Below, one piece after another: positions 1 to 7,836 of a stretch of DNA of 64,000 nucleotides. Every line of letters starts with the position of its first letter. Within the stretch, counting starts at the first letter, position 1. The notes beneath the pieces are model-generated. The model saw only the letters and a list, made by a program, of their open reading frames with translations, was not told where the DNA came from and searched no databases. The translations under genes were made by a program, and so were the position numbers. Source of the stretch: VRUE01 sp963715455. GTDB lineage: Bacteria > Actinomycetota > Thermoleophilia > Solirubrobacterales > 70-9. The stretch lies in contig OY970245.1 in NCBI GenBank assembly GCA_963715455.1, positions 2,294,001 through 2,358,000 of the forward strand, written 5' to 3'.

Positions 1-439
1 GGGCGGCCGCGTAGCGGTTCATCTCGGCGACGAAGCGGGCTTCCGAGCCGGCAGCGGCGAGCGCCAGGTCATAGGCAGCGTCGTTGCCGCTGCGCAAGAT
101 CAGGCCGTAGAGCAAGTCGCGCACGCTGATCCGCTCTCCTGGCCGCAGTTCGAGCAGCGACTCGCCGTAGATCGCGTCGTAGGGCGCGGCGCCCACGATG
201 CGCTCCAGGGGCAGCTCACGCAAAGCCACGTAGGCGGTCATCAGCTTGGTCGTGCTGGCGATCGGCAGCCGCTCGCGCCCGGCGTGCGAGAGGAGCACGT
301 CACCGCTGCGCGCGTCGATCAACGCCCAGGCGCGTGCGTCGACCGGCGGCCCGGCGGCGGCCACCCGGGCTGGAGCGACGAGGGCGAGGGCCAGCAGAAG
401 CGCGGCAAGCAGCACGCCGCGACGCCGTCTGCTCACCAT
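1..439 (-). CDS. D-alanyl-D-alanine carboxypeptidase (serine-type, S11), C-terminal part beyond window
   Basis: The gene is cut by the left window edge; only the first 146 codons are present. The ATG at 439 is followed by an Arg-rich n-region and a hydrophobic stretch (about residues 8-28) that reads as a signal peptide. The SxxK nucleophile motif STTK is at residues 62-65 and the SGN motif at 117-119, in the spacing usual for penicillin-binding-protein-type D,D-carboxypeptidases. The KTG motif would lie outside the window. The product should trim the terminal D-Ala of peptidoglycan pentapeptides outside the membrane. Residues seen support the family strongly; the exact subclass (DacA, DacB or DacF-like) cannot be decided. 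Confidence 0.88.
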   Translation of the reverse strand, partial: MVSRRRRGVLLAALLLALALVAPARVAAAGPPVDARAWALIDARSGDVLLSHAGRERLPIASTTKLMTAYVALRELPLERIVGAAPYDAIYGESLLELRPGERISVRDLLYGLILRSGNDAAYDLALAAAGSEARFVAEMNRYAAA

Positions 440-506
440 CACAGGGCTTGACGCGCAAATCGCCACGGACTCGAACACCCGGCAGTCACCGTGACGATTT
501 GCGCGT

Positions 507-830
507 TCACTTCAGCTTCAGCTCTTCGCCGGTGCCGAGGATCTGTGGATCGACTTCGGGGTTGAGGGCTTCGATGCGGCCCACCGGCACACCCGTCTCC
601 TGGGCGATGCCGATTAGCGTGTCGCCGCTCTCCACAACGTAAACGGCGGGTACCTTGCGCTTCGGTCGCTCGGCGCCCTGACTTCCGTTGTCGCCGCTGC
701 GGTTGCCGTTCGAGCTGCCCGAATCGCCACTGTCGAAGGCGCCACCGAGGATCGCCATGGCCAGGATGAAAGCCCCAACGAGGGCGAGGACCGCGAAGAT
801 CCGAGCTGTTACTGAGGTGCGCTTGTCCAT
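507..830 (-). CDS. Membrane-anchored LysM domain protein
   Basis: 107 residues from the ATG at 830; the frame stays open further upstream but that extension runs into pyrF. A short basic N-terminus and one membrane segment (about residues 9-31) are followed by a Ser/Gly/Asn-rich linker and a C-terminal LysM domain (about 64-107, with VVESGDTLIGIA and a final LGTGEELKLK). LysM domains bind N-acetylglucosamine polymers, so the protein probably sits in the membrane and touches peptidoglycan. It lies between a peptidoglycan carboxypeptidase and pyrF, all on the same strand. Its precise role is unknown. Confidence 0.8.
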   Translation of the reverse strand: MDKRTSVTARIFAVLALVGAFILAMAILGGAFDSGDSGSSNGNRSGDNGSQGAERPKRKVPAVYVVESGDTLIGIAQETGVPVGRIEALNPEVDPQILGTGEELKLK

Positions 831-885
831 CGAATTGGGTTGGCGAGCGAATCGGCCGCAGATCGTATAGCCGCTCAAAGCAGTC

Positions 886-1746
886 TTAGGCGGTCGAAAC
901 GTCCCAAATCGTGACCCGCAACTGCTCTGCGGCGGCAGCCGGATCGTCCGCCGCAGCGATTCCCCGCGAGGCAGCGACGAGCGCCGCGGCGCGCCCCGCT
1001 GCGAAGGCGGCGCCGAGCAGCTCGGGGCGACCACCCTGGGCGCCAACGCCGGGGATGAGGAAGATCGAGCGCGGCATCAGCTCGCGCAGGCGGGCAATGT
1101 GCTCGGGCGCGGTGGCGCCGACCACGGCGCCCATGCCGCTCAGGCCAGACTCGCCGAGCAAGCGCTCGCCGAGCCCGTCGACCAGACCGGCGAGCCGCTC
1201 GTGCAGTGGCTGCTCGGGCGCCAGCAGGTCCTGCACATCGCTGGCGCCGGGATTGCTGGTGCGCACCAGGGCGAAGACCCCGGCGCCGGCATCCTGCGCC
1301 GCGGCGACGAGCGGCTCCAGCGCATCGAGGCCGAGCAGCGGGTTGGCGGTGAAGGCATCCGCACCGAGCCCGGCGACGGGGCCCCAGGGGGTGGGCGTCT
1401 CGCCGACCAATGCCTGCGCGTAGGCAGCCGCCGTGACCGGCACATCGCCGCGCTTGCCGTCGGCGATGACCAGCAATCCGGCCTCCTGGGCCACCGCGCA
1501 AACCTCGGCGAGCGCCGCCCAGCCCGGCGCGCCGAGCCGCTCGAAGCAGGCGAGCTGGGGCTTGACCGCGACGCAGGCGGGGCCCGCCGTCTCGATCAGC
1601 GAGCGGCACTGAACGACAACCGCCCCGGCTGCCTGCTCGGCGGCCGGGGCGGCGGAAGCATCCGTCCCGTCCCCGGCGAGCTTCGACGGGTCGGGGTCGA
1701 GACCGAGGCAGATCTGGCTGCGGCGCTCTTCGACGAGCACCGCCAA
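886..1746 (-). CDS. pyrF: Orotidine 5'-phosphate decarboxylase, type 2
   Basis: The protein converts OMP to UMP, the last step of de novo pyrimidine synthesis. It carries the N-terminal GLDPDPSKL strand, the catalytic DGKRGD motif (about residues 96-101, Lys98) and the C-terminal IPGVGAQGG phosphate-binding loop, typical of the longer type 2 enzymes. The marked start is a TTG, but the codons just upstream read PFADR in frame, matching the usual N-terminus (FADRL). The real start may therefore be a CTG at 1773 or an upstream codon overlapping the HU stop at 1770-1772. HU is immediately upstream on the same strand, suggesting translational coupling. Confidence 0.92.
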   Translation of the reverse strand: MAVLVEERRSQICLGLDPDPSKLAGDGTDASAAPAAEQAAGAVVVQCRSLIETAGPACVAVKPQLACFERLGAPGWAALAEVCAVAQEAGLLVIADGKRGDVPVTAAAYAQALVGETPTPWGPVAGLGADAFTANPLLGLDALEPLVAAAQDAGAGVFALVRTSNPGASDVQDLLAPEQPLHERLAGLVDGLGERLLGESGLSGMGAVVGATAPEHIARLRELMPRSIFLIPGVGAQGGRPELLGAAFAAGRAAALVAASRGIAAADDPAAAAEQLRVTIWDVSTA

Positions 1747-1769
1747 CCGATCTGCGAAAGGGCTCTGGC

Positions 1770-2048
1770 TCAGCCTTTGACCTTGGTCTTCAACGCCGAG
1801 CCGGCGGAGAAGCGCGGCACCTTGCCACCGGGGATCGTGATCCTTTCGCCGGTGCGCGGGTTGACGCCCTGACGCGGACCGCGCTCGGCGACGTGGAACT
1901 TGCCGAAGCCGGTGAAGCTGACTTCGCCACCGCTGCTCAGCGTGTCGGTGATCGCGTCGAGCACCGCATCGACGGCATCACTGGCGGCTTTCTTGCTGCC
2001 CAGCCGCTCGTCGCCTGAAAGTTGGTCCAGAAATTCAGCCTTTGTCAC
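1770..2048 (-). CDS. hup: HU-family DNA-binding protein
   Basis: 92 residues, the usual length of HU/IHF subunits. It begins MTKAEFLDQL and contains the beta-arm core GFGKFHVAERGPRQG and NPRTGERITI with the conserved proline that intercalates into bent DNA. It starts with GTG at 2048 preceded by a strong GGAGGAGC ribosome site. It lacks the long Lys/Ala-rich C-terminal tail seen in mycobacterial HupB. It is a nucleoid protein acting as a dimer. pyrF follows with almost no gap, so the two are probably co-transcribed. Confidence 0.93.
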   Translation of the reverse strand: MTKAEFLDQLSGDERLGSKKAASDAVDAVLDAITDTLSSGGEVSFTGFGKFHVAERGPRQGVNPRTGERITIPGGKVPRFSAGSALKTKVKG

Positions 2049-2126
2049 GTCGAAGCTCCTCCGTCATGGGGTGGTTGAAATCGGCCGCAATCTAACAGCG
2101 CCCACGGCGTAAAAGCGCTTGCCGCC

Positions 2127-3473
2127 TCAAGATCCGGCGACGGTCATCTCGCCGACCAGCAGCGACGGCGTACGCACCGAGCCGCCGAAGGGGACCCAGC
2201 GGGCATCGGCGCCCGCCGCGCGCACGGCGGTCAGCATCGAGACGAGGTCGCTGGCGATGGTGAACTCGCGCAGCGGCTCGGCCAATTCCCCGCCGCGGAT
2301 CGCCCGCCCCGAGGCGCCCACCGAGAACACCCCGGTGACCGGGTTGACGCCGGAGTGCAGGCCGGCAACGTCGCTGACCAGCACCCCCTCCCCCGCCTCG
2401 CCGAGGAGCTGCGCGAAGCTCAGCACGCCGGGCGCGACGACCAGGTTGGAGGGCGAGACCGAGGGCAGGCTGCGGTAGCCGGCGCGGCCCGCGTTACCGG
2501 TCGAGGACGTTTCCCCGCGACGCGCCGTGTAGGTGTCGAAGAGGTAGGTGCGCAGCGTGCCGTCCTCGATCAGCGGTGTGCGCCGCCGCGGCAGGCCCTC
2601 GCCGTCGAAGGGGGCCGTGGCGAAGCCAGCCGGGTCGAGGCCGTCGTCGTGCAGCACGAAGGCCTCGCTGGCAACCGCCTTGTCGAGGCGCCCGGCGAAG
2701 GGCGAGCGGCCGCGCTGCACCATGCCAGCGCCCAGCGCTTTGCCGATCAGACCGACGAAGCTGGAGGCGACGGTCGGGTCGAGTACCACCGGGCAGCTGC
2801 GCGACTCGGGCTTGCCGGCGCCGATCATCGCCGCCGCCCGCTCGCCCCCCTCGCGGCCGATTGCCGCGGGATCGAGGCTGGCCGGCCCGCGGGCCAGGTC
2901 AAAGCCGAGACCGGTCTCACGCCCGTCCTCGCCCTCGGCCAGCGCCTGCACGTAGGCGTAACAGCTGGTGCTCTCGTACTCGCCGTCGGCACCGGTCGAG
3001 GAGGCGATCGCCACGCGCTCGGCCGAGTCGGCATAGACCGCCTGCTCGACGCCGGCGATGTGCGGATCGGCCTCGAGCGCCGCGCGCTCGACGGCTAGCG
3101 CCAGCTCGGCCAGCTCGGCGGTGGAATGCGCGGCGAGCGACGGATCGCTCAGCTGCAGCTCGGCGAGCGCACCGTCGCTAGCCGGTGGCGGCCCGGCGAA
3201 CTCGTCCTCGTCGGCGACCCGCGCCGCCTCGACCGCCCTGCCCGCCAGGGAGGCGATGCCCGCCGCCGAGAGGTCGGTGCCGTAGGCGTAGCCGAGCTGA
3301 GTGCCGATCCAGGCGCGCACCCCGACACCACGCTTGGTCGCCGCCGTGAGGCTCTCCACCTCACCGCCGTGAGCGCGCACCTCGCGCCCGGCGTCCTCGG
3401 AGGCGTAGGCCTCGGCGTCGGAGGCGCCCGCCGCCAGCGCCGCCTCGACCGCGCCCCGCGCCAGCTCGATCAA
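2127..3473 (-). CDS. pmbA: TldE/PmbA family protein (TldD partner)
   Basis: 448 residues with the PmbA/TldE layout: an N-terminal domain (ELARGAVEAALAAGASDAEAY) and a C-terminal domain with TYTARRGETSSTGNAGRAGYR and LLVGEMTVAG. It lacks the HExxxH zinc motif, as expected for the non-catalytic subunit of the TldD/TldE heterodimer. In known systems this complex trims unfolded or leader peptides, for example in microcin B17 maturation and CcdA degradation. Its ATG overlaps the tldD stop by 4 bp, so the two are translationally coupled and expressed in similar amounts. Confidence 0.9.
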   Translation of the reverse strand: MIELARGAVEAALAAGASDAEAYASEDAGREVRAHGGEVESLTAATKRGVGVRAWIGTQLGYAYGTDLSAAGIASLAGRAVEAARVADEDEFAGPPPASDGALAELQLSDPSLAAHSTAELAELALAVERAALEADPHIAGVEQAVYADSAERVAIASSTGADGEYESTSCYAYVQALAEGEDGRETGLGFDLARGPASLDPAAIGREGGERAAAMIGAGKPESRSCPVVLDPTVASSFVGLIGKALGAGMVQRGRSPFAGRLDKAVASEAFVLHDDGLDPAGFATAPFDGEGLPRRRTPLIEDGTLRTYLFDTYTARRGETSSTGNAGRAGYRSLPSVSPSNLVVAPGVLSFAQLLGEAGEGVLVSDVAGLHSGVNPVTGVFSVGASGRAIRGGELAEPLREFTIASDLVSMLTAVRAAGADARWVPFGGSVRTPSLLVGEMTVAGS

Positions 3474-4864
3474 ACCTCCGTCCCCCCGACCGTCATCGCC
3501 GCGATGCGCACGTGGCCCTGGCCGGTGCCGACCGGGACTTTCTGCCCCGCCTTGCCGCAGACGCCGGTCTTCATCTCGAAGTCGTCGCCGACCGCGTCAA
3601 TCGCCGCCAGCGCCTGCAGGCAGTTGCCGACCAGGGTGGCGCCGCGGCAGGGCTTGGTCACCTTGCCAGCCTCGATCAGGTAGCCCTCAGAGACGCCGAA
3701 GACGAAGTCGCCGGTCGCCGGATCGACCTGGCCACCGCCGAAAGAGACCGCGTAGAAGCCGCGCTGCAGCTCGGCGATGATCTCCTCCGGCTTGGCTTCG
3801 CCCGGCGCGATGTAGGTGTTGGTCATGCGCGGCACGGGCAGGTGGCGGAAGCTCTCGCGGCGGCCGTTGCCGGTCGAGGCGACGCCTTCACGACGCGCCG
3901 TGGTGCCGTCGTAGAGGAACGAGGTGAGGCGGCCGTCCTCGATCAGCATCGTCTTCTGGGTCGGCACGCCCTCGTCGTCGATCGAGTCGCTGCCCCACTC
4001 GTTGGGCATGCGCCCGTCGTCGTAGGCGGTAAGCAGCGGCTGGGCAACCTGCTCGCCCAGCTTGCCGACGTAGACGCTGGCCCCCTTCTGGATGTGGTCC
4101 GCCTCGAGTCCGTGCCCGGTCATCTCGTGGAAGAGGACGCCGCCGAAGCCGCCGCCGACGACCACCGGCATCGAGCCCGCCGGAGCGGGATCCGCGTCGA
4201 GCAGGGTGAGCGCCTTGCGCGCTGCCTGCTCGGCGATCGCGGCGGGGGCACCGTCGAAAAGCTCGAAGCCACGATGCCCACCCAGCGTCTCGGCGCCGGT
4301 CTCGACCGAGTCGCCGCGACGCGCCACCGCCTGGGCGCCGATCCGCACCCGGGTGCGGTCGTCGCCGCTGTAGAGGCCCTCCGAGTTGGCGACGGTCACC
4401 TCGCGGCGCACCTCGGCATAGGAGGCCATCAGCTGACTGACCTCGGCCCCGGCGCCGCGGCCACGCTCGTCCAGCTCCCGCAGCAAGGCCGCCTTGCGCT
4501 CCGCCGGCACCTCGGCCGGTCGCTGCTCGATCGGCTGCGGCGTGCTCGCTACCGCCTGCAGCGATCGTGGCGCTGCTTGCTCACCACGCAGAGCGGCCGC
4601 CGCTTCTCCTGCGGCCTGCTCCAGGTCAGCGGGGTCGAGGCCGTCAACGTGAGCGAAGTACGTGGTGCCGCCGCTCAGCACACGCACGCCGGCGCCCTGG
4701 TCAGCGCCCGACTGCACCGCTTCGACCCGCGACTCGTCGATCGCCATCGTCATGCCGGCGCCGCGTTCGGCGAAGACCTCGGCGAACTCGCCACCGTTGA
4801 CGAGCGCCTTGGCGATCACCCGCTCAGCCACGTCGGGCTCGATCAGCCCCGTGTACTCGCTCAC
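3470..4864 (-). CDS. tldD: TldD metalloprotease subunit
   Basis: 464 residues from the GTG at 4864, chosen because it overlaps the stop of the upstream small gene (GTGA) and removes an unrelated Arg-rich extension that would overlap two upstream genes. The zinc motif HEMTGH is at about residues 246-251 within GGGFGGVLFHEMTGHGLEAD, and the C-terminus holds the typical STGNGRRESFRH and FVFGVSEGYLIEAGKV segments. TldD is the catalytic half of the TldD/TldE protease. The order on this strand is Roadblock-like gene, 75-aa gene, tldD, pmbA, all with 4-bp overlaps. Confidence 0.92.
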   Translation of the reverse strand: MSEYTGLIEPDVAERVIAKALVNGGEFAEVFAERGAGMTMAIDESRVEAVQSGADQGAGVRVLSGGTTYFAHVDGLDPADLEQAAGEAAAALRGEQAAPRSLQAVASTPQPIEQRPAEVPAERKAALLRELDERGRGAGAEVSQLMASYAEVRREVTVANSEGLYSGDDRTRVRIGAQAVARRGDSVETGAETLGGHRGFELFDGAPAAIAEQAARKALTLLDADPAPAGSMPVVVGGGFGGVLFHEMTGHGLEADHIQKGASVYVGKLGEQVAQPLLTAYDDGRMPNEWGSDSIDDEGVPTQKTMLIEDGRLTSFLYDGTTARREGVASTGNGRRESFRHLPVPRMTNTYIAPGEAKPEEIIAELQRGFYAVSFGGGQVDPATGDFVFGVSEGYLIEAGKVTKPCRGATLVGNCLQALAAIDAVGDDFEMKTGVCGKAGQKVPVGTGQGHVRIAAMTVGGTEV

Positions 4865-5088
4865 TGCTTGGGCCTCTTGCCGGCCACCTCGATCAGTCGC
4901 CCAGCGGCGACGAAGAGCTCGCCACCGGCAACCGAGTCGGTCGCGTGGTCGCTGGCCCGCCCCTCCGCGTAGTAGAGACGCGCGAAGGGCCGACGCGAGA
5001 CGCGGCGGCGACGCATGTAGGCGGCCGCCTCGTCGGCATAGCCGGAGACGCGGTCGAGCAAAACGCGATGGGGCTTGGGAGGCGTCAC
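4861..5088 (-). CDS. Small basic protein of the tldD operon, unknown function
   Basis: 75 residues, beginning MTPPKPHRVLLDRVSGYADE and ending GKRPKQ, with a basic run MRRRRVSRRPF in the middle. I do not recognise the family. The frame is supported by context: the start overlaps the upstream gene by 4 bp (5085-5088) and the stop overlaps the tldD GTG by 4 bp (4861-4864). No membrane segment or signal peptide is visible. It could be a small adaptor or a substrate of the TldD/PmbA protease. That idea is inference from position only. Confidence 0.7.
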   Translation of the reverse strand: MTPPKPHRVLLDRVSGYADEAAAYMRRRRVSRRPFARLYYAEGRASDHATDSVAGGELFVAAGRLIEVAGKRPKQ

Positions 5089-5474
5089 TCCCCCGCCTTC
5101 CCGTCGCCACCCGTAGCCAGGTCGCGCAGCACGGAGCGCAGGTCGAAGAAGAGCAGCGAGGCGAGGGCGAAGCGCTCGGTCACCGCGACCGCCGCCAGGC
5201 CGGCCTGGCGCAGGGCGAAGACCTCGCCCTGCTCGGTGGATATATGGACCTGCTCGACCGGCTCGCCGCCAGCGCGGTCGGCGACCTCGAAGAGCGCCGC
5301 GGCATCCTCCTGCCAGCGCTGCGGCTGACCGCTGGCGGCGAGCACGGCGCCGCCGGAATCGAGGATCGCGCCACCACGCAGGTCGGGTGACATCTCGGTC
5401 AGGTAGGCGAGCGCGCCAGCTGCCGTCTCGCCTGAAATCGTCCCGTTCGTCTCACCGTCGGCCATCTCGGCCAA
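5085..5474 (-). CDS. Roadblock/LC7-like small protein, first gene of the tldD operon
   Basis: 129 residues. The pattern of a strand-forming GGAILDSGGAVLAASG, a helix (WQEDAAALFEVADRA), then strands EQVHISTEQGEVFALRQAGLAAVAVTE and a final helix resembles Roadblock/LC7-type regulators, which in actinobacteria often sense or modulate small GTPases. The first about 25 residues are acidic and polar and may be disordered. It is the promoter-proximal gene of a four-gene run ending with pmbA. The fold call is by pattern only; a sequence search would be needed to confirm it. Confidence 0.6.
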   Translation of the reverse strand: MAEMADGETNGTISGETAAGALAYLTEMSPDLRGGAILDSGGAVLAASGQPQRWQEDAAALFEVADRAGGEPVEQVHISTEQGEVFALRQAGLAAVAVTERFALASLLFFDLRSVLRDLATGGDGKAGE

Positions 5475-5485
5475 AATACCGGCCC

Positions 5486-5635
5486 GTGTCCCTGGCCCGA
5501 GCCTCCTGGATCACCGTCGTCTCGATCTGCGCCATCGCCGCGATCGCTTTCGCGCTCAGCGATTACACCGGCTACGCGATCACGATCACCGCTGTCGGCC
5601 TCGCCGCCGCAGTGAATCTGCTGCCCAGTCCCTGA
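5486..5635 (+). CDS. Small two-helix membrane protein
   Basis: 49 residues from a GTG at 5486, divergent from the tldD operon (its start lies 12 bp from the 5474 start). It reads VSLARASWITVVSICAIAAI, then a short polar SDYTGY, then AITITAVGLAAAVNLLPSP. This makes two hydrophobic segments (about 8-24 and 31-45). No family is recognised. It is short and could be spurious, but the strongly hydrophobic composition and position in a divergent gap favour a real gene. Confidence 0.4.
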   Translation: MSLARASWITVVSICAIAAIAFALSDYTGYAITITAVGLAAAVNLLPSP

Positions 5636-5676
5636 AACTGAACCCGGGAGACGCACCCCGAAGCTAGACTTTTCTC

Positions 5677-5844
5677 GTGCAGCCAAAAACGCTCAGCGGC
5701 GACATCAGCGAGTTGAGACGTGCCCGGGAAATCCGTCTAGAGGCAGATCGCAACGCCACAATGAGCGAGCGGTTGGCTCGGATGCACACACTCTGCAAGC
5801 AGTTGAGCGCCATTAAGGGCGCAGCTGCTGGGACGCCCACTTGA
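5677..5844 (+). CDS. Small charged protein upstream of a nucleotidyltransferase (possible antitoxin-type partner)
   Basis: 55 residues starting GTG at 5677: VQPKTLSGDISELRRAREIR and onward, mostly one long charged helix rich in Arg, Glu and Leu, ending AAAGTPT. A TAGACT box at 5665-5670 lies six bases before the GTG, which suggests a leaderless transcript. Its TGA (5842-5844) overlaps the TTG start of the next gene by 4 bp, so the two are translationally coupled. The arrangement of a short helical protein overlapping a nucleotidyltransferase resembles a toxin-antitoxin or MNT-type pair; this role is inferred. Confidence 0.55.
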   Translation: MQPKTLSGDISELRRAREIRLEADRNATMSERLARMHTLCKQLSAIKGAAAGTPT

Positions 5845-6311
5845 CCGAGTTCGATCTCAGGGCCCTGCTTGAGGCCCTGCACAAGCACGAGGTGCAATTC
5901 GTCGTCATTGGAGGCGTCGCGGTCAGCGCTCACGGGTTTGTGCGGGGAACCGAGGATCTCGACCTCGTTCCCGATCCCGATCCAGCCAACCTGCAGCGCT
6001 TGACGGTGGCGCTCGAGGCGCTGGAATCGACCCTGCCAACTGTTGGTGGTAGGCCCTTCGACGCCGATGGCGATGCAGCGGTGGTCAGGCGGGGAGGCAA
6101 CGTGACCACGATGACCAGATTTGGCGGACTCGACGTAGTGCAGCGCGCGAGAGGCGTGCCGAGTTATTCGCAGCTCGCCGAAGACGCCATCGAAAGCGAC
6201 CTGCTAGGCATCCCTGTCCAAGTCTGTTCTTTGGCTCGCCTGCGTGAGATGAAGCAGGCGCAGGGCCGCACTCAGGACAGGCTCGACCTGGAGAACCTGC
6301 CCGAGCCCTGA
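5841..6311 (+). CDS. MNT/AbiEii-like nucleotidyltransferase
   Basis: 156 residues from a TTG that overlaps the upstream stop. The N-terminal half carries the minimal nucleotidyltransferase core VVIGGVAVSAHGFVRGTEDL with the following DLVPD supplying the acidic pair, and a third acidic strand is likely at GGLDVVQRA. The C-terminal segment LARLREMKQAQGRTQDRLDL is the usual closing helix. Such proteins transfer nucleotides to proteins or RNA and many are toxins. Together with the coupled 55-residue protein this is a candidate two-component toxin-antitoxin unit. It ends convergently against the CDF transporter. Confidence 0.72.
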   Translation: MTEFDLRALLEALHKHEVQFVVIGGVAVSAHGFVRGTEDLDLVPDPDPANLQRLTVALEALESTLPTVGGRPFDADGDAAVVRRGGNVTTMTRFGGLDVVQRARGVPSYSQLAEDAIESDLLGIPVQVCSLARLREMKQAQGRTQDRLDLENLPEP

Positions 6312-6323
6312 GCGCCACCGGAC

Positions 6324-7235
6324 CTAGCCCGCGCGAAAGGGGCCGGAGCGGAAGCTGGCGGGGTTTTGCAGGGAGGTCTCGGGCTCGGCGTGGATCATCA
6401 CCTCGGCGCCGGGGACCGCGGCCTCGATCGAGTCGCGCATCGCGTGGGCGAGGTCGTGGGCGCGCTCGAGGCTGGTGCCAGAGGCGTACTGGACGTGGAG
6501 GTCGATGTAGCGGTGACGGCCGGCGCGGCGGGCGCGCAGCTTGTGGTAGCCGGCGACCTCGGGCGTGCGCGCGGCGGCGATCGCCGCCTCGATCTCGTCC
6601 ATCTCCTGCCCGGGCAGGGCTTCGTCGACCAGCACGCCGGAGGAGCGGCGGATGATCCTGATCCCGGCGGTGACGATCGCGCCGGCGACGAGCAGCGCCG
6701 TGATCGAGTCGAAGGCGGCGTTGCCGGTGAGCTCGACCACGGCGAGCCCGGCCAGCACGCCGGCCGAGGTCATCGCGTCGGTGCGCAGGTGGGCTGCGTC
6801 GCCCTCCAGGGCGGGAGATTCGTGCATCTTCGCCTGGCGTGAGAGGACGGCGGAAACGACGAGGTTGGCGACCACCGAGAAGCCCATCACCGCGATGCCG
6901 ATGCCAAGCTCGTCGACCACGGCGCCGACGACGAGGCGGTGGGTCGCCTCGTAGATGATGATCGCGGCGCCGACCAGGATCAGCAGTCCCTCGATCGTCG
7001 CCGCCAGGCTTTCGACCTTCTCGTGGCCGTAGGGGTGATCGGCGTCGGCCGGCTCGTCGGCCTTGCGCACCGAGACGAAGGCGACGACTGAGGCGACCAG
7101 GTCGATCAAGGAATGGACCGCCTCGGTGAGGATCGCGATCGAGCCGGTGATCGCCCCGGCGGCCAGCTTGATCGCGATCAACAGCGAGTTGGAGGCGATC
7201 GAGAGCGCCGCTGCGCCGCTCTTGGTGCGGATCAT
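6324..7235 (-). CDS. Cation diffusion facilitator transporter (FieF/CzcD-like)
   Basis: 303 residues with an N-terminal membrane domain (about residues 10-205) and a C-terminal cytoplasmic domain. The metal-site motif HSLID is at about 41-45 in transmembrane segment 2, and HLRTD lies in the later membrane helix. The signature DHPYGHEKVESLAA follows the second helix. The C-terminal domain ends with GAEVMIHAEPE, the usual metal-binding dimerisation strand. The family exports Zn, Fe, Mn or Cd in exchange for protons. The start at 7235 overlaps the rdgB stop by 4 bp, so the gene is downstream in an rph-rdgB-CDF run. Confidence 0.9.
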   Translation of the reverse strand: MIRTKSGAAALSIASNSLLIAIKLAAGAITGSIAILTEAVHSLIDLVASVVAFVSVRKADEPADADHPYGHEKVESLAATIEGLLILVGAAIIIYEATHRLVVGAVVDELGIGIAVMGFSVVANLVVSAVLSRQAKMHESPALEGDAAHLRTDAMTSAGVLAGLAVVELTGNAAFDSITALLVAGAIVTAGIRIIRRSSGVLVDEALPGQEMDEIEAAIAAARTPEVAGYHKLRARRAGRHRYIDLHVQYASGTSLERAHDLAHAMRDSIEAAVPGAEVMIHAEPETSLQNPASFRSGPFRAG

Positions 7236-7819
7236 CGCGCCGGTGCCGACTCGCCTGCGAGATGCGCGAGCAGCAGGCGTGCTGCGCGGCCGCGGTGGCT
7301 GATCTCGTTCTTCTCAGCCTGGCTCAGCTCCGACATGGTGCGCTCGTCGTCGGTGTCATCGGGAACAAAGGCCGGGTCGTAGCCGAAGCCACCCGCGCCG
7401 CGCGGCGCCTCTATCAGCATGCCCTCACAGCGTGCCTCAAAGACCCGCTCGCTGCCGTCGGCCTCGATTAGGGCCAGGGCGCAGTGGTAGGCGGCGCGAC
7501 GGTCATCGCCCGCTTCTGCGACCTCGCGGAGCAGCTTGGCGAGGTTCTCCTCATCGGTAGCGTCGGGCCCGCCGTAACGCGCGGAGTGGATTCCCGGACG
7601 CCCGCCAAGGCCCATTGCTTCGATCCCCGAGTCGTCGCCGATCGCCGCCTTGCCGGTTGCGGCGTGAGCGCTACGCGCCTTCTCGAGGGCGATCTCGGCG
7701 AACGAGTCGCCCTCCTCGAGTGGCAGCTCAACACCGTCTGGCAGCGGCTCCAGCTCGACGCCGGGCAGCAGTTCGGAGAGCTCACGCAGCTTGTGCTTGT
7801 TTGCGGTAGCGAAGATCAC
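7232..7819 (-). CDS. rdgB: RdgB/HAM1 family XTP/dITP pyrophosphatase
   Basis: 195 residues. The substrate-binding N-terminus ATANKHKLRELSELL, the acidic metal motif GDDSGIEAMGLGGRPG, SARYGG and the C-terminal FGYDPAFVPDD and EKNEISHRGRA are all present. The enzyme hydrolyses dITP and XTP to the monophosphates, keeping deaminated purines out of DNA. It follows rph with a 17-bp gap and overlaps the CDF gene by 4 bp. The rph-rdgB pairing is common in actinobacteria. Confidence 0.94.
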   Translation of the reverse strand: MIFATANKHKLRELSELLPGVELEPLPDGVELPLEEGDSFAEIALEKARSAHAATGKAAIGDDSGIEAMGLGGRPGIHSARYGGPDATDEENLAKLLREVAEAGDDRRAAYHCALALIEADGSERVFEARCEGMLIEAPRGAGGFGYDPAFVPDDTDDERTMSELSQAEKNEISHRGRAARLLLAHLAGESAPAR

Positions 7820-7836
7820 CGATCGCTACTACCCGA

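Noticed and set aside
875..1609. 244-aa Arg/Ala-rich minus-strand frame
   Set aside because: Out-of-frame shadow of pyrF with no natural composition.
3512..4972. 486-aa open frame on the plus strand
   Set aside because: Complete antisense shadow of tldD, caused by GC-rich third positions.
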